Origin: Silene noctiflora
Taxonomy: Eukaryota; Streptophyta; Magnoliopsida; Caryophyllales; Caryophyllaceae
DNA: 42,764 nucleotides
Direction: 5' to 3'
Assembly (NCBI GenBank): GCA_009801015.1
Contig: VHZZ01003274.1
Coordinates: 26,362-69,125 of the forward strand
Part shown: one piece after another, positions 1-10,082 of the stretch
Numbering within the stretch: the stretch's first letter is position 1
How the letters are laid out: each line of letters starts with the position of its first letter
The notes under the pieces: generated by a model
Database searches by the model: none
What the model was told of the DNA's origin: nothing
Seen by the model: the letters and a program-made list of their open reading frames with translations, nothing else
Made by a program: the position numbers and the translations under genes

Positions 1-1051
1 TGTCATTTTAGTTACCTTTTTAATTTATATAGATAGATAGATTTGTCATTTTAGTTACTCTTTTAATTATATTATATAGATATAGATATAGATGGATAGA
101 AATAAATTAAATAATCAATAAAAAATGAATAGAAATTATTAGGATTTAAAATTGCAAAAGTGGAATTAAATTGAATGCTAATGCCATGATGGAATTAAAT
201 TAAATGCTTTAGTCTAACCTTTTAATTATATAGTATAGATAGATGTATCATGTATGTATATGTAGACTCCAAAATTGTGGGATATTAATAGTTTTTAGTT
301 TGATAGATTTGATAGAAAAAAATGGGTTACTTATAGGGTTCACAAATTACAATTAATCCAAAAAATTAGGCCCAATTAAGAAGAAGTTTTTTTAAACGGA
401 AAAAAATTAAGATAATTTTTATTCTCTTAGTAGTAAGGGGATGATCACGGCACATCTATATAAGCCTGATTCTGTTCGAGGCTGATTTGATGGGCTTCTT
501 TATAACTTTATTTGTCTGACTTTTTGCATATCTTGCTCGGATGTTACAAGTGTAGCCCAACAAGCCAACACCTCGATCTTATTAGCTCTTTTGATGGACA
601 AGGTGATATTTTGACACGACCTGAAAACATGATATAAATTCAACGTGAGATTAATAAATCTGAATTAAAATTTGATGACACATTTATATAATTGGGTTGA
701 TTCGGATATGACATGAGATTTTTTTGGTTCGATCTGGGTTGAACTCTGCATATATGTACCTGACATTAATAACCCAACTATTTAAATTAGCCAACGATCT
801 CCAATTTCCCGACATATATTTAATTAGGCCTGACAAACATTGACATGACCCAAAAACCCGACGTGAAATTATTGGGTTTAGGTTGAGCTTTGATGACCAA
901 TTTTTTTTTTAAATGGGTCAACAAGAGCACGACACAAAATTTATATGGGTCGGGCTGGGATTGAATGATTCTCAACCCGGTTATATGTTACGCGAACCCG
1001 GTACATCCCAGTCTGTTTGTAGGTCTAGTTTTAATAGTTTTCTATTATTAA
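1..1051. other. Gene-free AT-rich spacer with degenerate ACCCG-type repeat
   Basis: I see no gene here. The first 300 bases are AT-rich with short ATAGATAG runs and two near copies of a TTTGTCATTTTAGTTAC phrase (about 3 and 42). From about 700 to 1027 the sequence is rich in degenerate GACCC/GGGTC words. This part ends near 1027 in a terminus that, read on the minus strand, resembles TAGACCTGTCAAACGG, shared with other copies at about 2203, 12132 and 15414. Confidence 0.6.
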
Positions 1052-1197
1052 GACCCTTTTTCTTTTGAGCCGAAATTATCTGAACTGAACTGAACTTAAT
1101 AGAGCCGAACTGAATTGAACTGAATGAAGCTGAACTGAATTGAATAGAGCGAAACTGGACTAAAATGAGCTAGAATTAAGTTAAAAAAGAGTGGGCC
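1052..1197. mobile_element. Tourist-like MITE (PIF/Harbinger type), 146 bp
   Basis: Both sides carry TAA, the 3-bp target duplication typical of PIF/Harbinger elements. The ends are diverged inverted repeats (GACCCTTTTCTTTTGAGCC and the complement of its partner near 1175-1197). The interior is made of degenerate TGAAC pentamers. It is a diverged sibling of the better preserved copy at 27997-28151. No coding capacity, so it would depend on a transposase elsewhere. Confidence 0.65.
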
Positions 1198-1592
1198 TAA
1201 GTCTGAACTATCGAAAATATAAGACTCAATTGGTTGAAAACAAACAAACATGAAGTTAATTATTTAATTTTAAGAACATTATTATTTAGACTCATTATCC
1301 CAAAAATATCAAGGACCGTAACTAATGAGTCCATGACCCTGAATAATGAGTTGGGCCAGATTTCACGGTTGGCTAGATGTCGACGATCTTGTATTACATT
1401 TAGAGGTGGCACGATACAAACCCGAAACGAAGTTAATGGTTAGGGTTGAGACGTTGTGATTCATTTAAGTATTTGGGTTGGCACGAACACAATACAAAAA
1501 TTACATGGGTCGGATTAGGGTTGAACTCTTTTGTTACGTAGCTGACACAAATAACACATTTATTTAAAACTGTCGTAATATATATATATATA
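1198..1592. other. Gene-free spacer
   Basis: AT-rich sequence with scattered degenerate ACCCG/GGGTT words and a short TATATA run at 1580-1592, directly next to the Helitron terminus. No recognisable gene. Confidence 0.55.
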
Positions 1593-2479
1593 CTAGCTTA
1601 GAACCCGTGCAAAANTGCACGGACATATATAAATAATATATATAAATAATTATACGAATTTTATGATCAAAATAATATTGTATAAGTAGATGGTATAACA
1701 TTATCATGTACAAATAATTTTATATTATTACATCTGAACGTTGTATTTGAAAATCTACTTAATTGACTTGTATGACAAATACAAACGAACCGAAAAGGCT
1801 GACCCGAGACTTGAAATTGACTCGAACTACAGCACCCGAATAAGACCCAAAACCCGAATTAACCTGACTCGGCCTGAAAATGACCCGAGTTTTCTTTACC
1901 CGTAATAGACCCGACCTGAAAGGATCCAATCTGAAACCACCCAACCCGAAAGTAACCCGATAAAACATAACTCTAATTGGCCCAAGAAGACTTAAAATGC
2001 CTTTTTCCTTCTTAATCATGGACCCAAAAATGACCCCACCCAAAATGACTCAACCTACTTGACCTGAAACAGACCCAACTAACAAACCCGGAACAAACAT
2101 GTAACTTAAAATGACCCGACCCGAATCGAACTAACCCGAAAATATGTCAAAGCCGAATGACTCGACATGAACCCGGCCTGACTGATCCGTTTGTCAGGTC
2201 TTACTACTTAAGCTTTTATAAGTACTGCTAAGCTTTTGTAAATTCAATTCAGAAAAGTTAATCTCTTATAAGTTGAGTTTTGAAAAGTTAAGCAAACATA
2301 ACTCCAAAAGAGCACGACCTTACATCATCATATTGGTTCACATATTCTAAAATAGGAAAATTATTTCATTTTACAAAGAAATTAATAATCTACGGAGTAT
2401 CATTTATAATTTACTACTTACCGAACACTTTAACTAATTCTGCTTATAAAAATATGTTGGCCAAACATTATAATAAATT

Positions 2480-3018
2480 GAGTAAATTACAAATAACTCC
2501 CTTATATAGTCAACGTTTTTGAAATAACTCCCTTTTATAATTTTTTATCCAAATAACTCTCTTATAAAACTTGTTTTTCAACAAATCAATATCTCTTCGT
2601 CGAAATTAGATTTATTTTTTATAATTTGATCGATTTACCCTTCTTAAAACGTAATCCCTACATCGTTAATGTGTTTTCATAACCTTTGATCAATTCAAAA
2701 TCTCTCTCAAATATAATACACTCAAATCATTCACTTTGAACGAAGAAGAATCGAGTATAAATTCGATGTTTTGTCTTATTTTAAAGAACAACATAATGAG
2801 TAAATGAGCAGAATAGTAATTTAGCAGCTTATATAAGTGAAAAATGAAGGGAAAAAATGAATTTTTGCTCGAAAAATTCAAAAAAAGTCTCATTCCGGAT
2901 AAGAGACATTGATTTGTATAAAAACATGTTTTAAAAGGGAGTTATTTGAATAAAAAATTATAAAAGGGGGTTATTTCAAAAAAGTCGATTATATAAGAGG
3001 GTTATTTGTAATTTACTC
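2480..3018. mobile_element. Mutator-type MITE (MULE), 539 bp, nested in Helitron
   Basis: Terminal inverted repeats of roughly 100 bp begin GAGTAAATTACAAATAACTC and end with the complement, with the AATAACTCCC motif repeated several times in each arm. The element is flanked by a perfect 9-bp duplication TAATAAATT at 2471-2479 and 3019-3027; 9 bp is the signature of Mutator-like transposition. The interior has no convincing protein; short ORFs here are non-coding noise. Confidence 0.8.
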
Positions 3019-3464
3019 TAATAAATTCTCTCATTTATAATCCACTTTTTCAATCTATTTATGATAAAAGTAATTTGCTAAGTTTTTTTTCCTAACCTGT
3101 GCTTATTGTTAAACTATTAAAGTAATTTATAAAAACAAAAAAGTACAGTAAGTATTAAATATGTATTTGGAAAACATGCGTTTGCCATATTCTTTTCTCT
3201 TCAATATTCCGTTTTTATTACTGTAATAACATGTAGTCTAAGGGTGTATATTATAAAATCAAATGTCCAGACAAAGTAAAAAATTTGAAATTGCTAAAAA
3301 AGATATTACAGATGCGGCATAATCATAAGAAAAATTATACTCCATATTTTCAAAGGTACAAAAACATGGGTGAGATGGTCTCTCACTAAGTTAATGCGAG
3401 ACTACTTTTTTGGGCTCGTACCTCTATATGTAATTTTATAACCTTTTATTATTTGGGTTTTTCT

Positions 3465-3610
3465 TGGGCACATGTTAAGGAGCCAATTAAAGAAGGAATT
3501 ATAACATTAATTCACTAACTAATAAGTATGGTAATTATGAGTTCATAANGCAAACTCTCATGATATATTGCTGTAATTCTTTCCTTAATTGGCTCCTTAA
3601 CATGTGCCCA
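3465..3610. mobile_element. Inverted-repeat MITE, 146 bp
   Basis: Arms of about 37 bp begin TGGGCACATGTTAAGGAGCC and are nearly perfect complements of each other across a roughly 70-bp loop containing an N at 3549. There is no coding capacity. No clear target duplication could be fixed, so the family is not assigned. A transcript across it would fold into a strong hairpin. Confidence 0.65.
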
Positions 3611-4216
3611 TTGGCACATGATAGAAAAATATTAATACGAACTGAACGTAACTCTTTCTTTTGATACATATTTTCATAATAATCATATCTATTTTATCAT
3701 TTTTTTATAACCAATTTTATTAGTACCTAATTTTATATTATACGTACTCAATTTACTACTTTTAGTAACATTTTTATTTCAAATTATAATTAGTTTTCTC
3801 ATAAAGTTTTCAAGGGACCGACTTTTAAGAATATGTTTGGCTCTTTGCAATATAAAAGATAAAATCATCACTATTAATACAACTATTACTTATATCAATT
3901 GACATTAGTTAAATAAGATTTGCCAAAAATGATAAAGTACTTATTATTTTTGAAATCTAAAAGTTGTGTTTTTTACTTTGATTAAGAAAAACAATATACA
4001 TAAGTTACGCAAGTTTCATTAATGATATAAATCAAATGGTAATAAAATTTATTTGGTGGATCTGTACATTTTAGGAATGTTCATGTATAATTTCTGGAAA
4101 GAATGAAAAAAAAATTGGGTTTACAATTTGTGAAGTTGGGCGGGAAAATTAAATTAAACAGTGAACGTAGGATTGACACGTGACATAGTGGTTCCTCTAT
4201 TATACTTTTATATAGA

Positions 4217-4260
4217 TAGATAGATAGATAGATAGATATATATATATATAGATACATGGG
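4217..4260. repeat. ATAG/TA microsatellite
   Basis: ATAG tetramers followed by a TA run, immediately outside the 5' end of the Helitron. The microsatellite makes the exact element boundary uncertain. Confidence 0.8.
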
Positions 4261-5330
4261 TTGAATCAATATCCATCTAAAGAACTTTACAATATATATT
4301 CTCATTCATCGTTTTTAGGATAATAGAGTTATAAAGCCCGCCCATGACTATCATAAATTATATGTCCACAGTCCATATTAACACCGAACTTAGGCATTTT
4401 AGATCTTACAAACCAACTTAGATATCATGTTGAGATTTATAACATCAATTCTCAAATTAAAATCCTCATTCTATTAATATATCTAGTTCATTTGTACAAA
4501 TAAACTCAAGCCCAAGTACAATGTTAATAAACTCCTCAAAAATACTTCCTCATCTCAATCAATTTCATGTCGTTTCCTTATTAAACTATCCTAATCCTTT
4601 ACTTTACTTTTCCGATTGAAGTATAAACAAACCGTATTTTTCTCCTCATTTTCAAACTACTTTTCTCCTTTCCTATTTCTTAAAACATAACATCTTTTAA
4701 TTTCATGATCTTTCTCCGGAAAACAAACGTACAAAAATAACCGTAACACATTAACGTCATGTTTTTTTCAACTGAATAAAGCTTAACTGAATTGAACTGA
4801 ACTTAATGAAACTTAATTGAACTGCACTAAACTGAAATAAAAGTTAATTTATGAAGAGATCAGTTAAATTGAAATGAATTTAACTGAATGAATATGAACT
4901 AAACTAAATCAAATTAAATAGAGGTAAATTGAACTAAAATGACTTGACACTTGACAAGTCCAAAATATATATTCATCTGGTAACATTACCTTTGATAACT
5001 GACAGTTTGACACAATACTTTTTTCTTAATTTACCATACATTTGATTATTATTTTTGTCATGTTTACATCTTCAATGTTTTTAATTAGATACCCTATTCA
5101 ATAAATAATAATAGCAAAAGTTGCATTTTTTTTTAAATAATAATAATAATAATAATAATAATAATTATAATTAAAAAAATATAATAATAATAATAATAAT
5201 AAAAGTTGCATTTTTGTAATAAAATAATAATAATAATAATTTAATAAGTGTTCCCCAATCAATGAATTGCATCATCTTCCTCATCCCCCTTTCTAATATC
5301 TAACCCAGAAAAACTGTGACAGTTTTAGTA
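4261..5330. other. Gene-free AT-rich spacer upstream of CCR4
   Basis: AT-rich with no gene seen. The part at 4768-4945 is a degenerate TGAACTGAACTTAAT-type repeat related to the interior of the Tourist MITEs but without clear terminal repeats. The stretch 5138-5250 is an interrupted AAT microsatellite in which the phrase AAAAGTTGCATTTTT occurs twice. Confidence 0.6.
5138..5250. repeat. Interrupted (AAT)n microsatellite
   Basis: Three runs of AAT/TAA trinucleotides separated by A-rich sequence and a repeated AAAAGTTGCATTTTT phrase. It lies about 0.5 kb upstream of the CCR4 start codon, at the edge of the presumed promoter. Confidence 0.85.
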
Positions 5331-5383
5331 AAGAGACACAAAAAATTAACTCAATCATTCTCTTACCAAATCTCACTTCTCTA

Positions 5384-5392
5384 AAACCCTAA
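5384..5392 (+). promoter_or_regulatory. Telo-box in CCR4 leader/promoter
   Basis: AAACCCTAA, the telo-box motif, inside a CT-rich stretch (5340-5420) typical of plant core promoters and leaders. In Arabidopsis this motif is enriched upstream of translation and ribosome-biogenesis genes. A further copy lies in the DDX3-type helicase leader (41163-41171) and another in intron 1 of the F-box gene (27237-27245). Confidence 0.45.
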
Positions 5393-5672
5393 TTTTTCCC
5401 TCAATTTCCCCTCTTTTTTCCCTTTTCGATCTTACTCTCTTCAATCGATCCATCAATTTCTCAATTGATTGTTCGATTGACTTAATTGTTTTGACTTCTC
5501 GTCAAACAAATCTCCGATTCGCGAATTCTGATTCATCCAACATGTTAATTTAAAGGAAATCGCTATATATCTGTGTAATTTGTAGTAATTAAATTAGGGA
5601 TTTTTCTAGGGTTTTATCAGAGGAGAGAGAAAGTTTAATTGAAGCTGGCGAGAGTGGAGGTGGTGTAGGTTA

Positions 5673-5813
5673 ATGGCGGATCCGCCAGCTCACGGCCGCC
5701 GAAAATTTCTAATTTATTTGGGCGCGGAGAAATTAGGGTTTGATAATACTGCAATTAGAACTGTAGAAAAAGTTGTATTAGTAGTAGAAGGTGTAGAAGT
5801 AGAAGCATGGTGA
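5673..5813 (+). CDS. uORF overlapping the CCR4 start codon, 46 aa
   Basis: An ATG at 5673 opens a 46-codon frame starting MADPPAHGRRKF and ending in a TGA at 5811-5813, just past the main ATG at 5807, in a different frame. Ribosomes that start here would pass the main start codon, so it should lower CCR4 translation unless the ATG is bypassed or spliced out of the leader. The context is TTA-ATG-G (pyrimidine at -3, G at +4), so moderate. A very short ORF (ATG at about 5541, four codons) lies further upstream. Whether the peptide is conserved cannot be judged from one sequence. Confidence 0.4.
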   Translation: MADPPAHGRRKFLIYLGAEKLGFDNTAIRTVEKVVLVVEGVEVEAW

Positions 5814-8800
5814 GTGTGGTGAGGGTTCATTTACCCTCTGATATTCCGATTGTAGGTTGCGAGCTTACGCCGTATGTTCTTCTTAGAAAACCCGATAAGA
5901 GCGTGTTTAGTGATGATATTCCCGAAAGTAACCCTGTTGATGGACAATTTTTGAGATATAAATGGTATGATTTACTCTTTTGGTAGTTATATTATAGTTT
6001 GTGTGTGTTTGTTTCCTTTTTTGCTTGTATTTGGCGAAATTATAGAAACGTGATAGGTGTTTATGCCGCGGTGGGTGTTCTTTTTTATCATATTGCGACT
6101 CTGCTATGCATTTTTTGGATGTGTACTTCTGGTGGTAATACATGCCTAGTATTGAAATGTTTTTAGTTGTTATATTTGGCCTGAATAAGTTGGTTGCGCG
6201 TCTTCTAATATTGATATATGGGTCATCCGGAAATAATCTCTACAAGTTGTTCACACAACCTTTCACACAAGGGTAAGATAGTGTACATCTGACCCTTATT
6301 ACGCTTTAGCCACAGGGGTAGTGTTGTTGCTGATGTTTGTTACAATTAGTGAAGGGATTTGTTGACATCAAATGGCTTTTGCAACTCTTGTGCTTGTGCT
6401 GTTTATTAGTGGCATGCCATTTATAGGATACGTGTTGCGATCAACTGAACTTTTCACGAGTATCTGAATGGTTCAGGATGGATTCTCATGGTAATAAGAA
6501 TTCTCGTAATTACGTGAGATTTTGTGTGTGGCTGCATTTGGTATCTATGTGTGTCATTTAGAGATATAATGCTAAGTACGTAGCTAATCCTTAGAGAAGT
6601 CAGAGATATTTTGCATAAAGATATTTTGTAATCTTATCCTCAGATAGACCTTGTAAAGAGAATTTAGAGTCGTCTTTTAATTCTGTAGTGAGGGATGTAC
6701 ATTTGTGTTTTGGCAGTGGTGCTCGTGTGAGTTTATCTGCTTTTAGCACCCTGGTCTTCTGCGGTTTTAAAGTTGCCTTTTTGTCCTAGTCTTATTTACT
6801 GATTTTCAGGGTTGAGTACAACAACAACACAGCCTTTATGTCGTTTAAAGGGTGAAAAAGTTTGTGGTAGATTGGCTTGTTTTAACCAAAGATTCTCACA
6901 GGCTTGTATTTTGGTACACTAGTATTTGAAATTGTTGGATTGAAGTTATTATTTGACTACTGTGGAATTTCTTTCTTAGAAGAGACTTGGTTCTCATTTG
7001 CCTTGTTATTTAAAAAGAACTTGGGGACTACGTCTCTTTTATTTATGGCTGGTAAGTGTAAACGATTATGTACTGGCTCAAGCGGCACTGTAAAAAAATA
7101 AAGAAGTGGAGATACAATGTGGCTATAGTTTCTTCGCATACGTTTATTTGCGCGTTTTTATATTATTTCTTTGACTTGGTTAAGTGGAGCAGCTTCTGCT
7201 CAGTTTCAATGAGAGACCAAATCAAAGGAGAAGCTGAAATGCCCGTGCTTTTAGGAACAAAAGGAAATTTTTGAAATGCTTGAATTACAAGTGTTTATTC
7301 GATTTGAAGTTTGGCCTGAGTCATGATGTTCCCTCTTCTAAAGATAAATTTCCTTCTTATTTTGCTATTTTGTTGGTAGTTTTCTCATATTTTTGCTACT
7401 ATACCATATTAGTATGGGAATCATAGAAGAAATTTTGAACATCACTATGTTCCCTTTTTAAGTGCACTAGTCATATACGAGTCTTTTTCCTTCATTTTGT
7501 TAGTTTAAGATTAGCGGTTGAAGTTATCTACGTAGGATCTGAAATAGTGGGATTGTTAGCCTGGTCGTAGTGGTTGAGGGTATTTATGGAGTAGCTGAAA
7601 TAGTGGGCTTGTTTATTCATTTGCTTTTGAGTATTATAGATCTGAACTATCTGGTGCCGTTGTGGCATATTGCCCAAAAGGAATCAAGGACTCTAAAATT
7701 ATTTTTCACGAAGAACTTGATGAGTTTTCTAGTAAAGAGCTGTTCCTTAGGGATTTGACTCTAATGATCTGATAAGTTAAAAATGTTTTCATGTTAACCA
7801 ATTAGTACAAAAGAGAATTATATGTGTTGCTGAAGTTAGTTTACATTAGTTGCTCCCTCCTTCCTGACATAATGATTTGGTCTGATACTGCTGAGGATGC
7901 AATCTAGATTTTTTACTTAATTGGCCAAGGCTGAATACATTTTTTTAATCTAAAGATTTAATTGGGTTACTATATTTAAGATTTTCCTTGTTGGTGTGGG
8001 TCTTTGTATTCTGTTGAGCTATTTATGCATGATGATTTACTGTTTTTATTTCACTATTTTTATCATCTTCAGTTTCTTTCGTGGACGTTCCAATTGAATT
8101 TGAGACTTTAATCTGTCGCTTAGGAATCTACAATATGCTGGGGTGTACCATTATAGTAATATAAACATTATTTTATTGTGGCAAAGTTGAGTGGGCGAAG
8201 TACTATAAGAAGAAGCTTTGTGATGGTGTATTGAAAATTACTTTAAAATTTAAAGATATCAGTTTGACTCAGTTTTAGATCTTGCGTAAAGGGGTCAGGG
8301 AAGTAAATAAGTTCAGACTAATTCAGGAAGCAACAAAATTGAATGATTTCTGTCTTGCTAATTCAATTTCTGCTTCTTGCTGTAAACATTACCACTGCCT
8401 CTCAGACTCTTCTGTATCATTGTCTCTATAAGCAGAGCATCAGAGGTTTTGTACTTACCTTTTTTTAATCTGTTATGGAGGAGTGCCTGTAATTAATCTC
8501 ATTCAAATCTGAGCCCTGTGTAACGTGATAATAATAAGGGGTTGATAACGAAAGATTTATCACCTTTTGTCCGTATAGGGGATTCTATTGAAAGTGTCGA
8601 GCGCTGAAATTGTTATCATGCTCAGACTTGTGCTGTGAATGACTTGTATCTGTTAATTGCAGGTATCGTATACAGAGTGACAAAAAGGTTGCAGTTTGCA
8701 GTGTACATCCAACTGAGCAGGCGACTCTACAGTGCCTAGGTTGCATTAAGGCTAAGCTCCCTGTTACCAAAAGCTACCATTGCTCTCCCAAATGCTTTTC

Positions 8801-10051
8801 AGATGCATGGCAGCATCATCGTGCTCTACATGATCGTGCAGCTAGTGCTGTGAATGAGAATGGGGCTGAAGAAGATGAATTATTTGGGCGTTTCAACAGC
8901 ACGGGCTCTGGAGTGCTGAGTACTGGCTTACCTTCTTCCGCCTCGAGCACTAACTTGTCAAATGGCTCAACGACAGTTTACCCTGCCCAGGTTACACAAA
9001 GGAATGGTGGTGAAACTTGGTTTGAAGTCGGGCGTGCTAAGACATACACTCCTTCAGCAGATGATATTGGCCATGTTCTGAAATTGGAATGTGTTGTGGT
9101 AGATGCCGAGACAAAGCTGTCGGTGGGACATCCCATGACTTTAACAACATCTCGAGTCATCCCTGCACCTACGCCTTCTCCTCGTCGTATGATTTCAGTT
9201 AGTGGGGCAGATGTGATGGGGAATTTGGATTCAGATCGTGTTGCATCTGTTGGAAATTTTACTGTGCTCTCCTACAACATACTTGCTGAAGCATATGCCA
9301 CAAGTGAGGCATATAGCTACTGTCCGTCTTGGGCCCTTTCTTGGGCATATCGAAGACAGAATTTGTTACGGGAAATAGTTGGTTATCGGGCTGACATTGT
9401 TTGCCTTCAAGAGGTACAGATGATTGTTCTCTCTTCAGTTGCTGTTTTTCTTTCAATCTATTTCTTGATTAGTTACTTATTATATCATTTACCGCTCAAA
9501 CTGATTAGGAATTGGTGTTTGTGCCCACATCATGTAAATTTCTTCAGAGGCTGTGCTGCCATTTTTTTGTTTATTTATTGAAGCATACTTACTTATCCCT
9601 GCTTGATTTTTCTTTAGCAATTCTTGGTTATAATTGTATGTTACATACTCTGCAGATCTTTGGGAAGAAAAATGTTGCAATTTAAGTCTGTATATATGTT
9701 GACCAATATTCTAAGCTCTCTTGCATCATGTAATATGCATTTTGTGATCTATTTCTGTTGTTTTAGTTGTCGGGGACTGCTGAAATAAGTGTATGCTTTA
9801 AATTACCAGATTTGCAGGTTGAAATATGTATGATTTCTAATGCAATACCAACATTGCCCCAATGCCTCAAAGGCTCTTGCATTGGCGGGTACAAAGAGGG
9901 GGTGGGGAGTTCATGATGTAATGCCAACATTTAGTTAAAATTCAGTGACATTGAAATATTGCTATATTATAGTTCTTGACTTCTTGGAGAGACTGTCCTG
10001 TTTCCTGACTGCCTCTTTCCACTTTTTGACTTTTTATTGTACCCTTTTTTT

Positions 10052-10082
<31 letters not shown>

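Larger units (their letters stand above)
1593..4216 (-). mobile_element. Probable non-autonomous Helitron
   Basis: Read on the minus strand, the right-hand end starts TCTATATAAAAGTATAATAG after an A (T on plus at 4217). The left end finishes with a hairpin (CCGTGCA stem around 1607-1622, loop containing the N at 1615) followed by CTAG and a T, the usual Helitron 3' end inserted between A and T. The hairpin and CTAG terminus match those of the Helitron at 32763-35820. No Rep-helicase gene is visible, so it is non-autonomous. The interior contains ACCCG repeats (1760-2203), a Mutator MITE (2480-3018) and an inverted-repeat element (3465-3610). The 5' boundary is ambiguous by a few 4-bp steps because it abuts an ATAG microsatellite. 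Confidence 0.55.
5965..8662 (+). other. CCR4 intron 1 (2.7 kb)
   Basis: GT at 5965 and AG at 8661-8662; it splits codon Trp53. T-rich plant intron. I see no nested gene. It holds a probable SINE 3' half at 6226-6350 and a reverse SINE-tail remnant near 6811-6840. Confidence 0.85.

Noticed and set aside
1759-2043. 94-codon minus-strand frame
   Set aside because: Arises from the degenerate ACCCG repeat, which reads open by its hexameric periodicity.
1780-2200. Interstitial telomeric repeat
   Set aside because: The words are GACCCGA-like and irregular, not the plant telomere unit CCCTAAA.
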